A stretch of DNA of 64,000 bases, from assembly GCF_031119625.1 (NCBI RefSeq), contig NZ_JAVHZV010000002.1, forward strand, positions 220,699 to 284,698. The letters are read 5' to 3'. Position 1 is the stretch's first letter; every line of letters begins with the position of its first letter. The translations under genes were made by a program, and so were the position numbers. Of the stretch, positions 51,206 to 59,306 are shown in pieces. Under the pieces are notes generated by a model that saw nothing but the letters and a program-made list of their open reading frames with translations, was not told where the DNA came from and searched no databases. The DNA comes from Pseudomonas sp. G34 (lineage in GTDB: Bacteria; Pseudomonadota; Gammaproteobacteria; Pseudomonadales; Pseudomonadaceae).

Positions 51206-52471
51206 TCAGTTCGACTTCACCGGGGTGTCGCCTTTCTTGTCGTTGCCTTCGATGTACGGGCTCCACGGCTGGGCGCGGATCGGGCCGTCGGTTTCCCAGA
51301 CCACCGAGAACTGCCCGTCGTCCTGGACTTCGCCGATCATCACCGGCTTGTGCAGGTGGTGATTGCTCTCGTCCATCTTCAGGGTGAAACCGCTCGGTGC
51401 GGCGAACTCCTGGCCGGCCATGGCGGCGCGTACCTTGTCGACGTCGGTGGTGCCGGCTTTCTCGACCGCCTGGGCCCACATGTGGATGCCCACGTAGGTG
51501 GCTTCCATCGGGTCGTTGGTCACCACGGTGTCGGCGTTCGGCAGCTTCTTGGCCTTGGCATAGGCCTTCCAGTTGGCGACGAATTTCTCGTTGACCGGGT
51601 TCTCCACCGACTGGAAGTAGTTCCACGCCGCCAGGTGGCCGACCAGCGGCTTGGTGTCGATGCCGCGCAGCTCTTCCTCACCAACCGAGAAGGCCACCAC
51701 CGGCACGTCGGTGGCCTCGATGCCCTGGTTGGCCAGTTCCTTGTAGAACGGCACGTTGGAGTCGCCGTTGACGGTGGACACCACTGCGGTCTTGCCGCCG
51801 GCGGAGAACTTCTTGATGTTGGCGACGATGGTCTGGTAGTCGCTGTGGCCGAACGGCGTGTAGACCTCTTCGATGTCCTTGTCCTGCACACCCTTGCTGT
51901 GCAGGAAGGCGCGCAGGATTTTGTTGGTGGTGCGCGGGTAGACGTAGTCGGTGCCGAGCAGGAAGAAGCGCTTGGCGCCGCCGCCGTCTTCGCTGAGCAG
52001 GTATTCCACCGCCGGGATCGCCTGCTGGTTCGGCGCGGCGCCGGTGTAGAACACGTTCGGCGACATCTCTTCGCCTTCGTACTGCACGGGGTAGAACAGC
52101 AGGCCGTTGAGCTCCTCGTAGACCGGCAGCACCGATTTACGCGACACCGACGTCCAGCAGCCGAAGGTCACCGCGACCTTGTCCTGGGTCAGCAACTGGC
52201 GGCCACGCTCGGCGAACAGCGGCCAGTTGGACGCCGGGTCGACCACCACCGGCTCGAGTTGCTTGCCGAGTACGCCGCCCTTGGCGTTGATCTCGTCGAT
52301 GGTCATCAGCGCCATGTCTTTGAGCGAGGTTTCCGAGATGGCCATGGTGCCGGACAGCGAGTGCAGGATGCCGACCTTGATGGTCTCGGCGGCCTGCACG
52401 GTCCAGGTCAGGCCCATGGCGGCGATGGATGCGGAAAGGGTGAAGGCCTTGATCAGGCTGCGACGTTGCAT
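51206..52471 (-). CDS. urtA: Urea ABC transporter substrate-binding protein UrtA
   Basis: 421 residues. The signal peptide begins QRRSLIKAF (a twin-Arg pair, though the hydrophobic core SIAAMGLTWTVQAA is Sec-like). The mature protein begins AETIKVGILHSLSGTMAISE; FGCWTSVSRKSVLPVYEELNG and GLLFYPVQYEGEEMSPNV are characteristic of UrtA/AmiC-type binding proteins. GGAGA lies 7 bases before the ATG. It follows the GntR gene by 59 bases without a terminator, so it is probably in the same operon as the urea carboxylase. Confidence 0.95.
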   Translation of the reverse strand: MQRRSLIKAFTLSASIAAMGLTWTVQAAETIKVGILHSLSGTMAISETSLKDMALMTIDEINAKGGVLGKQLEPVVVDPASNWPLFAERGRQLLTQDKVAVTFGCWTSVSRKSVLPVYEELNGLLFYPVQYEGEEMSPNVFYTGAAPNQQAIPAVEYLLSEDGGGAKRFFLLGTDYVYPRTTNKILRAFLHSKGVQDKDIEEVYTPFGHSDYQTIVANIKKFSAGGKTAVVSTVNGDSNVPFYKELANQGIEATDVPVVAFSVGEEELRGIDTKPLVGHLAAWNYFQSVENPVNEKFVANWKAYAKAKKLPNADTVVTNDPMEATYVGIHMWAQAVEKAGTTDVDKVRAAMAGQEFAAPSGFTLKMDESNHHLHKPVMIGEVQDDGQFSVVWETDGPIRAQPWSPYIEGNDKKGDTPVKSN

Positions 52472-52530
52472 GGTTCGATCTCCATTCACTAACGAGTTAT
52501 GTGTTGTTGGCAGTTGGTCAAGGACATCGC

Positions 52531-53253
52531 TCAGCCCTGCGCCTGCACGGCCCGCTGGCGGGCGCTGTGCAGCATGTGCAGGGTGATCTTGCGCACTTCC
52601 GCCTTGCTGACCTCGATGTGGGTCTTCAGCAACAGCTGTGCCTCTTCGCAGCGGCGCGACAGGATCGCGCCGAGAATCCGTGCGTGTTCGTCGTAGGTGG
52701 CTGCCACCCGTGGCGTCTGGGTGAAATCCAGGCGGCGGATGATGCGGATCTTTTCGCTGACCTCGCCATGCAGACGGGCCATCTCGCGGTTGCCGGTGGC
52801 TTCCACCAGTTGGCAGTGAAAACGCTCGTCGAGCCGCGACACCTCGCGGCCGTCTTCCAGGCGCTGCTCGGGCGCCACCATCCAGATGCGTTTCAGCTCC
52901 TCCAGGGGCGCTGGCGTTTCCCCGGCCTCGCGGTCACAGAGGCGCTTGACCGCCGCCAGTTCGAGGACGATGCGCACGTCGTAGAGCTCCTCGAAGTGGG
53001 CGAAGTCGAACGGTTTGACCTGCCAGCCGCTGCGGAAATACACCTCCAGGTAGCCCTCGCGCGCCAGGCGATACAGGGCCTGGCGCACCGGCGTGCGGCT
53101 GGCGGCCACACGCTCGGCGATCTCGCCCTCGCTGAAGCGGTCGCCGGGCAGCAGGCGGAACTCGAAGATGTCGTCCTTGAGCTGCCCGTAGATGCGCTCG
53201 GCGAGGTTCTCCGGGCGCTCCTTGCCGCGCCTGATCGGGTCGACCAATTGCAT
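52531..53253 (-). CDS. GntR/FCD family transcriptional regulator of the urea cluster
   Basis: 240 residues. Winged helix at 15-80 (LAERIYGQLKDDIFEFRLLPGD, EGEIAERVAASRTPVRQALYRLAREGYLEVY) and an FCD ligand-binding domain of about 150 residues (LYDVRIVLELAAVKRL, DERFHCQLVEATGN, DEHARILGAI). The Asp/His pattern would bind metal. It is one base after the carboxylase gene and before urtA, so it very likely controls urea use, probably as a repressor answering to a pathway compound. Confidence 0.87.
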   Translation of the reverse strand: MQLVDPIRRGKERPENLAERIYGQLKDDIFEFRLLPGDRFSEGEIAERVAASRTPVRQALYRLAREGYLEVYFRSGWQVKPFDFAHFEELYDVRIVLELAAVKRLCDREAGETPAPLEELKRIWMVAPEQRLEDGREVSRLDERFHCQLVEATGNREMARLHGEVSEKIRIIRRLDFTQTPRVAATYDEHARILGAILSRRCEEAQLLLKTHIEVSKAEVRKITLHMLHSARQRAVQAQG

Positions 53254-53254
53254 C

Positions 53255-56200
53255 TCAGGCCGCCTCGCCCGGTTCGAGCACCAGCAGCGCGTCGCCCGGG
53301 TTGACCGCCTTGCCCGGCTGGCAGCGCACGGCCTTGACCGTGCCGGCCAGCGGCGCGGTGACCGCCAGCTCCATCTTCATCGCCTCGACCACCAGCAGCG
53401 TGGCGCCGGCCTCGACGTACTGACCGGGCTCGACCAGCACCTTCCAGACGCTGCCGCACATGTCGGCGCTGACCAGATGGCCGTCGATGGCTTCGTCGTC
53501 GTCCAGGCCCGCCGCGGGTGCGCTGTGGCTGTCGGCATCGTCGTCGCGCCACAGTTGCACTTCGGCGTCGAAGGCCTGTTTCTGCTGGCGCTGGAAGGCG
53601 TCGATGCTCGCCGCGTTGTCGGCCAGGAAGCCCTGGTACTCGGCGAAATCGAAGGTGCTCTGCTCGATCTCTATCTGCGCGCGGCCTTCACGGAACGCCT
53701 CGCGGAATTCATCCAGCTCGGCTTCGCTGACCGGGTAGAAACGCACCTGGTCGAAGAAGTGCAGCAGCCACGGCTGGCCGCCCTCGAACTGGGCGTTCTT
53801 CACGAACTTGTTCCAGATCGGCAGGGTGCGGCCGACCAGCTGATAGCCGCCGGGCGAGTCCATGCCGTAGATGCACATGTACATGCCGCCGATACCCACG
53901 GTGCCTTCGGCGGTGTAGGTACGCGCCGGGTTGTACTTGGAGCTGAGCAGCCGGTGGCGCGGGTCGAGCGGCACGGCGCAGGGGGCGTCGAGGTAAACGT
54001 CGCCGAGGCCGAGGATCAGGTAGCTGGCGTCGAAGAGGATGTCGCGTACTTGCTCGCGGCTGGCCAGGCCATTGGCGCGCTGGATGAAGTCGACGTTGTT
54101 CGGCAGCCACGGCGCCTGGCTGCGCACGGTCTCGCTGTAGCGGCTGACGGCGGCCAGGGTGGCGCTGTCCTCGAAGGCCATGGGCAGGTGGACGATGCGG
54201 GTCGGCACCTTGAGGTTGGCCACGTCGCCCAGCTCGCGTTCGAGGCGCAGCAGGTGGTCGAGCAGCGCCTGCTGGTGCAGTACGCGGCTGTCGTAACGCA
54301 GCTGCAGGGAGCGTACGCCCGGTGCCAGCTCTTCCAGGCCGGTGAGCGGCTGGGCCTTGAGCGCTTCCATCAACAGGTGCACGCGCAGGCGCAGTGCCAG
54401 GTCGAGCACGTTGTCGCCGTATTCGAGCAGGATGTAGGCATCGCCCGCCTGGCGGTACACCGCGCGCGGGCGGCTGCCATCGGCCGGCAGCTCGGCGAGG
54501 ATGGTGGCCGATAGCGTTTCGCCCGGCTGCAGGCTCGGCGCCGGCAGTTGCGCGGCGCTGACCGCGCTGAGGCTCTGCAGGCTGGCCAGTTGCGCCTGCT
54601 CCAGCGCCTGGGCCTGCTCGAAGCTGATCGGGTGAAAGCGCAGGGTATCGCCCGGCTTGACCTGGCCGACCTTCCACAGCTCGGCCTTGGCGATGGTCAC
54701 CGGGCAGACGAAACCGCCGAGGCTGGGGCCGTCCTTGGTGAGGATCACCGGGAAGTCGCCGGTGAAATTGATGGCGCCGATGGCGTACTCGCAGTCATGC
54801 ACGTTGGACGGATGCAGGCCGGCCTCGCCGCCGTCGGCGCGGGTCCAGCTCGGCTTCGGCCCGGAGAGGCGCACGCCCAGGCGGTTGGAGTTGTAGTGCA
54901 CTTGCCAGTCGGCGGCGAAGAACTGCTCGATCGCATCAAGGGTGAAGAAATCCGGCGCACCGTGGGGGCCATAGAGCACACCGATGTTCCAGGTGGTGGC
55001 GTATTCGGGAACCAGGCTGGCATCCAGCGCTTGCGGCGCGCTGACCGGCGCCGGCGTGGTGCAGGCGGGCAGGTCCTGGGAGATCGCCAGCATGTCGGCG
55101 GTGCGCAGGGTGCGCCCCGCATGGCCGCCGAACTGGCCAAGGGCGAAGGTCGAGCGGCTGCCCAGGTACACCGGCACATCGAAGCCGCCGCGCACCGCCA
55201 GGTAGGTGCGGCAGCCGCTGGTGGCGCGGCCGAGCTTGAGCACCTGGCCGGCCTTGATGGCGATTGGCGCCCAGTAGGGCACGCTTTCACCGTCCAGTTC
55301 GGCCGGGCAGTCAGCACCGGCGAGGGCCACCAGCGCATCGCTGTGAAAGCGCAGGCTTGGGCCCTGCAGGGTGAACTCCAGGCCGGCGGCGCTCTCGTGG
55401 TTGCCGACGATGCGGTTGGCCAGGCGGAAGGCGTAGTCGTCCATCGGCCCGGACGGCGGCACGCCGATGTCCCAGTAGCCGAGACGACCGGGGAAGTCCT
55501 GCACGCTGCTGTAGGTGCCGGGCTCCAGCACTTCGACCACCTGGGCGGCGTAGCTGAAGGTGTCGAGCAGGCGGGTCCAGATCTGCGCACTGTGGAAGCG
55601 TGGCTCGGCCACCACCTGGCGCAGGTAATCGAGGTTGCTGGCGATGCCGTGCAGGCGGGTTTCGCCCAGCGCTTTGCGCAGCTTGGCGATGGCCTCTTCA
55701 CGGCTAGGCGCATGGACGATCAGCTTGGCGATCATCGGGTCGTAGAACGCCGAGACTTCGCTGCCGGTACTGACCCAGCCGTCGACGCGCACGTCGCCCG
55801 GGAAGTGCACGTCGGTGAGCACGCCGGGGCTGGGCTGGAAGTTCTTCAGCGGGTCTTCGGCATAGATGCGCACCTCGATGGCGGCGCCTTGCGGGGCGCG
55901 GTTCAGGGCGGCCCAGTCGAGTTCGCCGCCGGCCGCCACGCGCAGCATGCATTCGATCAGGTCGAGGCCGGTGACCATCTCGGTGACCGGGTGCTCGACC
56001 TGCAGGCGGGTGTTCACTTCGAGAAAGTAGAAATCGTCGCGGGCGGCGTCGTAGATGAATTCCACGGTGCCGGCGCTGCGGTAGCTCACCGACTCGCCGA
56101 GCTGCACGGCGGCAGCATGCAGGCGTTCACGGGTGGCCTGGGGCAGGTTTGGCGCCGGGGTTTCCTCGACCACCTTCTGGTTGCGCCGTTGCAGCGAGCA

Positions 56201-56881
56201 GTCGCGCTCGCCGAGGGCGGCCACGCGGCCGTTGCCGTCACCGAAAATCTGTACCTCGACGTGCCGCGCCTGATCGACGAAACGCTCGATGAAAACCCCG
56301 GCATCGCTGAAGAACTGCTCGCCCATGCGCTTGACGCTGTCATAGGCGCTGGCCAGGGCTACCGCATCGGCGCAACGGGTGAGGCCGATACCGCCACCGC
56401 CGGCGGTGGTCTTGAGCATGATCGGGTAGCCGATGGTTTCAGCGGCGGCCAGGGCTTCGTCGAGGCTGTGCAGCAGGCCGGTGCCGGGCGCCATTGGCAC
56501 CTGGGCCTCGGCGGCCAGCTCACGGGCACGATGCTTGAGGCCGAACTCACGGATCTGCAGGGCATTGGGGCCGACAAAGGCGATGCCGGCGCTCTCGCAG
56601 GCATCGGCGAACTCGGCGCTCTCCGAGAGAAAGCCGTAACCGGGATAGATCGCCTGGGCGCCGGTCTCCGCGGCAGCGGCGAGAATCTTGTCGATGCGCA
56701 GGTAGCTGTCGGCGGCCTTGTCGCCGCCCAGGGCCACGGCCACATCGGCATCACGCACGTGCTGGGCATTGCGGTCGGCATCGGAATACACCGCCACGCT
56801 CTTCACACCCAGGCGCTTGAGGGTGCGGATGGCGCGGACGGCGATCTCGCCACGGTTGGCGATCAAGACTGTTTCAAACAT
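53255..56881 (-). CDS. uca: Urea carboxylase (possible guanidine carboxylase)
   Basis: 1208-residue, biotin-dependent, cytosolic enzyme that makes allophanate from urea, bicarbonate and ATP. Domains: biotin carboxylase 1-450 (FETVLIANRGEIAVRAIRT, ATP-grasp TTAGGGGIG, EVNTRLQVEHPVTE), AHS2/KipA-like about 465-780 (VQDFPGRLGYWDIGVPPSGPMDD), AHS1/KipI-like about 820-1040 with the carboxyltransferase loop IYGMDSPGGYQLVGRT, and a biotinyl domain whose lysine K1169 lies in EAMKMEL. AtzF is a separate gene (unfused form). No DUF1989 (carboxyguanidine deiminase) gene is present, and the urt genes favour urea. The start lies in the loop of an 18-bp inverted repeat. Confidence 0.92.
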   Translation of the reverse strand: MFETVLIANRGEIAVRAIRTLKRLGVKSVAVYSDADRNAQHVRDADVAVALGGDKAADSYLRIDKILAAAAETGAQAIYPGYGFLSESAEFADACESAGIAFVGPNALQIREFGLKHRARELAAEAQVPMAPGTGLLHSLDEALAAAETIGYPIMLKTTAGGGGIGLTRCADAVALASAYDSVKRMGEQFFSDAGVFIERFVDQARHVEVQIFGDGNGRVAALGERDCSLQRRNQKVVEETPAPNLPQATRERLHAAAVQLGESVSYRSAGTVEFIYDAARDDFYFLEVNTRLQVEHPVTEMVTGLDLIECMLRVAAGGELDWAALNRAPQGAAIEVRIYAEDPLKNFQPSPGVLTDVHFPGDVRVDGWVSTGSEVSAFYDPMIAKLIVHAPSREEAIAKLRKALGETRLHGIASNLDYLRQVVAEPRFHSAQIWTRLLDTFSYAAQVVEVLEPGTYSSVQDFPGRLGYWDIGVPPSGPMDDYAFRLANRIVGNHESAAGLEFTLQGPSLRFHSDALVALAGADCPAELDGESVPYWAPIAIKAGQVLKLGRATSGCRTYLAVRGGFDVPVYLGSRSTFALGQFGGHAGRTLRTADMLAISQDLPACTTPAPVSAPQALDASLVPEYATTWNIGVLYGPHGAPDFFTLDAIEQFFAADWQVHYNSNRLGVRLSGPKPSWTRADGGEAGLHPSNVHDCEYAIGAINFTGDFPVILTKDGPSLGGFVCPVTIAKAELWKVGQVKPGDTLRFHPISFEQAQALEQAQLASLQSLSAVSAAQLPAPSLQPGETLSATILAELPADGSRPRAVYRQAGDAYILLEYGDNVLDLALRLRVHLLMEALKAQPLTGLEELAPGVRSLQLRYDSRVLHQQALLDHLLRLERELGDVANLKVPTRIVHLPMAFEDSATLAAVSRYSETVRSQAPWLPNNVDFIQRANGLASREQVRDILFDASYLILGLGDVYLDAPCAVPLDPRHRLLSSKYNPARTYTAEGTVGIGGMYMCIYGMDSPGGYQLVGRTLPIWNKFVKNAQFEGGQPWLLHFFDQVRFYPVSEAELDEFREAFREGRAQIEIEQSTFDFAEYQGFLADNAASIDAFQRQQKQAFDAEVQLWRDDDADSHSAPAAGLDDDEAIDGHLVSADMCGSVWKVLVEPGQYVEAGATLLVVEAMKMELAVTAPLAGTVKAVRCQPGKAVNPGDALLVLEPGEAA

Positions 56882-56908
56882 GGCGGTTCTCCGTGGCGAG
56901 ATCGCCGT
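56838..56908 (-). promoter_or_regulatory. Inverted repeat enclosing the uca start codon
   Basis: In mRNA sense, ACGGCGATCTCGCCACGG (56908-56891) and CCGTGGCGAGATCGCCGT (56855-56838) are perfect 18-bp inverted copies. The 35-base loop holds the AUG (56881), and half of the Shine-Dalgarno GGAG lies in the stem. The 3' arm is the coding sequence for R-G-E-I-A-V, so the 5' arm is an inverted copy of that part of the gene. It could hide the start site. Confidence 0.6.
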
Positions 56909-56999
56909 GACGGGCTGCGCCCGTCCGGCACTTTGACGTCGTCGCTGCGCTGCTGCGCAGCTGGTCCCCGCGGTTGGCGATCAGTACGGTATGGAACAT
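56874..56999 (-). other. Duplicated start of uca: 41-codon leader frame or gene remnant
   Basis: An ATG at 56999 with a strong GGGAGA site encodes M-F-H-T-V-L-I-A-N-R-G-D, which is nearly the same as the uca start M-F-E-T-V-L-I-A-N-R-G-E. After this the sequence is unrelated and rich in hairpins: GCTGCGC-AGCA-GCGCAGC at 56944-56961 and ACGGGC-GCA-GCCCGT at 56910-56924. The frame ends with TGA inside the second and third codons of uca (ATGTTTGA). This is either a scar of a partial duplication or a leader peptide coupled to uca translation. Confidence 0.6.
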
Positions 57000-57063
57000 C
57001 GGATTCTCCCGGCAGGTTCGGCAGCAGTTCGTTGGTCGTGCCCTCTCTCGAGGAGGGCTTCGC

Positions 57064-58875
57064 TCATTTTTTCGTGCTGGCGATAAAGGCGCGCCAACCA
57101 CCGAAACTGGTGATGTCGCGGGCGTCGCTCAGGGCCCAGGGTTCGCAGATGAAACCCTTCACGCTGCGCCCGTCGGCCAGGGTCAGGTTGCCGATACCCA
57201 GCGGCGCGGGGATTTCGGCGACGAACTCGCCGAAGCGCGCCAGGGGGATGTCCCACAGCTCGACGATGATCGAGGTGCCGTCGGCGCTGCGCGCCAGACC
57301 CGGTTTCGGCGGCACGGTGCCGGCCAGGGCGTAGAGGCGATAGTCCGGCGAGGTCAGGGTCTGCTCGACCAGCACCGCGTTGCGGGTGGTCAGCTGGAAG
57401 TTCAGCGGCATGCCGGTCAGGTGCGCGCCGACCACGGCGACCCGCACGCTGCCGGCAGGCACCGCCGTGGCTGGCGTTTGGGTTGGCAGAGCACGGCCGG
57501 TGGCGCCCAGCGGCAGCTCCAGGCTGGCCTGCCAGCGCTTGCCGAAAGCCGCCAGGGCGCGGTCGTGCCAGGCCGGGGCGAGCAGGGTGATGCCGGCGGG
57601 CAGGCCGTCGTCGCGCAGGCCGGCGGGTACGGCCAGGGCGCAGAGGTCGGCGAGGTTGGTGAAGTTGGTGTAGGTGCCGAACTGGCTGTTGAACAGCACC
57701 GGCTCCTGCTGCATCTCGGCGAGGCTGCGGATGGTCGGCGAGGTGGGCACCACCAGCGCGTCGAAACCTGCCAGCGCGTCGTTGATCCTGCGGCTCAGCT
57801 CGGCGCGCAGGTACTCGGCCTTGTAGGCGTCGCAGGCGCTGTACTGGTGGCCATTTTCGACGATGCCGCGCACCACCGGATCGATATGCGCCGGGTCGAC
57901 ACCTTCTACCGCAACCGTGCGCTCGGCGACCCAGGGGCCGTAATAGAGCTGCTCGGCGAGTTGACGGAACGGGCTGAAGTCGATGGTCTCGAGGCTCACG
58001 CCAAGGCTTTTCAGCTGCTCCAGCGCCTGCTCGAAAACCGCCTGGGTCTGGGTGTCGGCGAAGAACTCCAGGCTGTCCGGCACGGCGAAGCTCAAGGCGG
58101 CTTGCATGCCGACCGGGGCACTGTTGGGGTTGTGGCGCGAATAGGCGTCGGCGGCGTCATAGCCACCGGCGATGCCGGCCACGGTTTCGGCATCGCCGAC
58201 CGTGAGGGCGAACACCGAGATGCAGTCCACCGTGCGGCACGCCGGCACCAGGCCGGTGTTGGGCAGCCAGCCCTTGGTCGGCTTGAGCCCGACGATATTG
58301 TTGAAGCCCGCTGGCACGCGGCCCGAGCCGGCGGTGTCGGTGCCCAGGGAGAAGGGCACCAGGCCGCGCGCCACCACGCTGGCCGAGCCGGAGCTGGAGC
58401 CACCGCTGACGTACTCCGGGTTGAAGCTGTTGACCACCGCGCCGTGGGGCGAGCGAGTGCCGACCAGGCCAGTGGCGAACTGGTCGAGGTTGGTCTTGCC
58501 GATCAGGATGGCGCCGGCAGCGCGCAGGCGGGCGACCACCGTGGCGTCGGTTTCGGCCGCGTAGGCGAACTCCGGGCAGGCCGCCGTGGTGGCCCAGCCA
58601 GCGGCGTCGATATTGTCCTTGATGGCGAAGGGCACGCCGTACAGCGGCAGCTTCTCGCGCTGACCTTCGGCCTGGTCGAGCAGCGCCTGCAGCTGGCTCA
58701 ACTGGGCGTCGAGCTGCGCGGCGCTGGCCAGGCTGATCCAGGCATTGTCGGCGCTATCGAGCGACGCCAGCAGACCATGCAGCAGCTCGGCAGGTTGGGC
58801 GGCGGCGCGGTAAGCCTGTTGCCAGTCGGCGAGGGTAAAGGCGAAGGAGGCGTGGGACATGCGCTGAGATTCCAT
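57064..58875 (-). CDS. atzF: Allophanate hydrolase AtzF
   Basis: Splits allophanate to 2 NH3 and 2 CO2, the second step of urea amidolysis. 603 residues: amidase-signature domain with the Ser-cisSer-Lys triad K86 (VPFAIKDNID), S160 (VSGGSSSGSAS) and S184 (TAGSGRVPA); spacing matches AtzF of Pseudomonas sp. ADP. A C-terminal domain from about 435 (LTGMPLNFQLTTRNAVLVEQT) is the allophanate-specific part. The ATG at 58875 is 15 bases after the predicted sigma-54 start; the ATG at 58860 is an alternative. First gene of the urea cluster. Confidence 0.94.
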   Translation of the reverse strand: MESQRMSHASFAFTLADWQQAYRAAAQPAELLHGLLASLDSADNAWISLASAAQLDAQLSQLQALLDQAEGQREKLPLYGVPFAIKDNIDAAGWATTAACPEFAYAAETDATVVARLRAAGAILIGKTNLDQFATGLVGTRSPHGAVVNSFNPEYVSGGSSSGSASVVARGLVPFSLGTDTAGSGRVPAGFNNIVGLKPTKGWLPNTGLVPACRTVDCISVFALTVGDAETVAGIAGGYDAADAYSRHNPNSAPVGMQAALSFAVPDSLEFFADTQTQAVFEQALEQLKSLGVSLETIDFSPFRQLAEQLYYGPWVAERTVAVEGVDPAHIDPVVRGIVENGHQYSACDAYKAEYLRAELSRRINDALAGFDALVVPTSPTIRSLAEMQQEPVLFNSQFGTYTNFTNLADLCALAVPAGLRDDGLPAGITLLAPAWHDRALAAFGKRWQASLELPLGATGRALPTQTPATAVPAGSVRVAVVGAHLTGMPLNFQLTTRNAVLVEQTLTSPDYRLYALAGTVPPKPGLARSADGTSIIVELWDIPLARFGEFVAEIPAPLGIGNLTLADGRSVKGFICEPWALSDARDITSFGGWRAFIASTKK

Positions 58876-58901
58876 CTTGTATCCAAGTTGAAATCACTAG
58901 A

Positions 58902-58916
58902 GCAATAGCGGTGCCA
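58902..58916 (-). promoter_or_regulatory. Sigma-54 (RpoN) promoter of the urea cluster
   Basis: TGGCACCGCTATTGC on the minus strand is an exact match to TGGCAC-N5-TTGC with GG and GC 10 bases apart. The predicted start is near 58890. Confidence 0.8.
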
Positions 58917-58921
58917 CTTTT

Positions 58922-58934
58922 TAAGTTATTGATT
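58922..58934 (-). promoter_or_regulatory. IHF-binding consensus site
   Basis: AATCAATAACTTA on the minus strand fits WATCAA-N4-TTR exactly. It lies 32-44 bases upstream of the predicted start, in a strongly AT-rich tract (58917-58977), where IHF would bend DNA to bring an activator to sigma-54 polymerase. Confidence 0.6.
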
Positions 58935-58978
58935 TATATTGAATTTATCTTTTTATTGTGAGGTTTTTGGTTGTTTTC

Positions 58979-58993
58979 GCACCGCTGCGGGGC
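58979..58993. promoter_or_regulatory. Imperfect NtrC-like palindrome
   Basis: GCACC-N5-GGGGC, one base away from GCACC-N5-GGTGC, about 90-105 bases upstream of the predicted sigma-54 start. Two GGTGC boxes (59010-59014 and 59020-59024) lie further up. Position fits an enhancer; the match is not perfect. Confidence 0.35.
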
Positions 58994-59026
58994 GCAAGCG
59001 AAGCCTTTTGGTGCGGTGTGGTGCTC

Positions 59027-59290
59027 GGGCAGGAGTAAGGCAGAAGCAGCCATTCGTAGGGTGGATCGGGGCGCGTAGCTGACGCTTCACCCATCCACCG
59101 CTTGCAATCGCAATGGTGGACAAAAAGAGCGTTGTCCACCCTACCTCTGGGGCAGGAGTAAGGGGAAATCGGACATACAGCGACCTCGTGGGAGGGGCTT
59201 TAGCCGCGAGCTCTTTAAGCCTGGTCAGGCACAATCGAGGCTAAAGCCTCTCCCACAAAAGCACTGCTAACCGCCCGCTTTTGCCTTTCA
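59027..59290. repeat. Composite repeat block between atzF and yrfG
   Basis: Contains the direct repeat GGGCAGGAGTAAGG (59027-59040 and 59150-59163); the palindrome 59055-59144 (CGTAGGGTGGAT to TCCACCCTAC), related to those at 27214 and 47329; and the palindrome 59188-59256 with arms GTGGGAGGGGCTTTAGCC and GGCTAAAGCCTCTCCCAC (17 of 18 match). AAGGCAGAAGCAG near the left edge and CGCTTTTGCCTTT near the right edge are imperfect inverted copies that bound the block. Confidence 0.75.
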
Positions 59291-59306
59291 GTGGTCACTG
59301 CTTTAT

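Larger units (their letters stand above)
58876..59306 (-). other. 431-base regulatory and repeat region upstream of atzF
   Basis: From atzF outward: a sigma-54 element, an IHF-consensus site in a 60-base AT-rich tract, an imperfect NtrC-like palindrome, then a block of palindromic repeats (59027-59290) up to the yrfG stop codon. No coding frame in it looks real. Confidence 0.7.

Noticed and set aside
56882..57063. Possible guanidine riboswitch between atzF and uca (CCGGACGGGCG stretch)
   Set aside because: Only CCGGACG recalls the guanidine-III motif; the conserved 3' half and the paired ACGR loops of guanidine-II are missing, and the sequence is better explained by simple hairpins and an inverted uca fragment.
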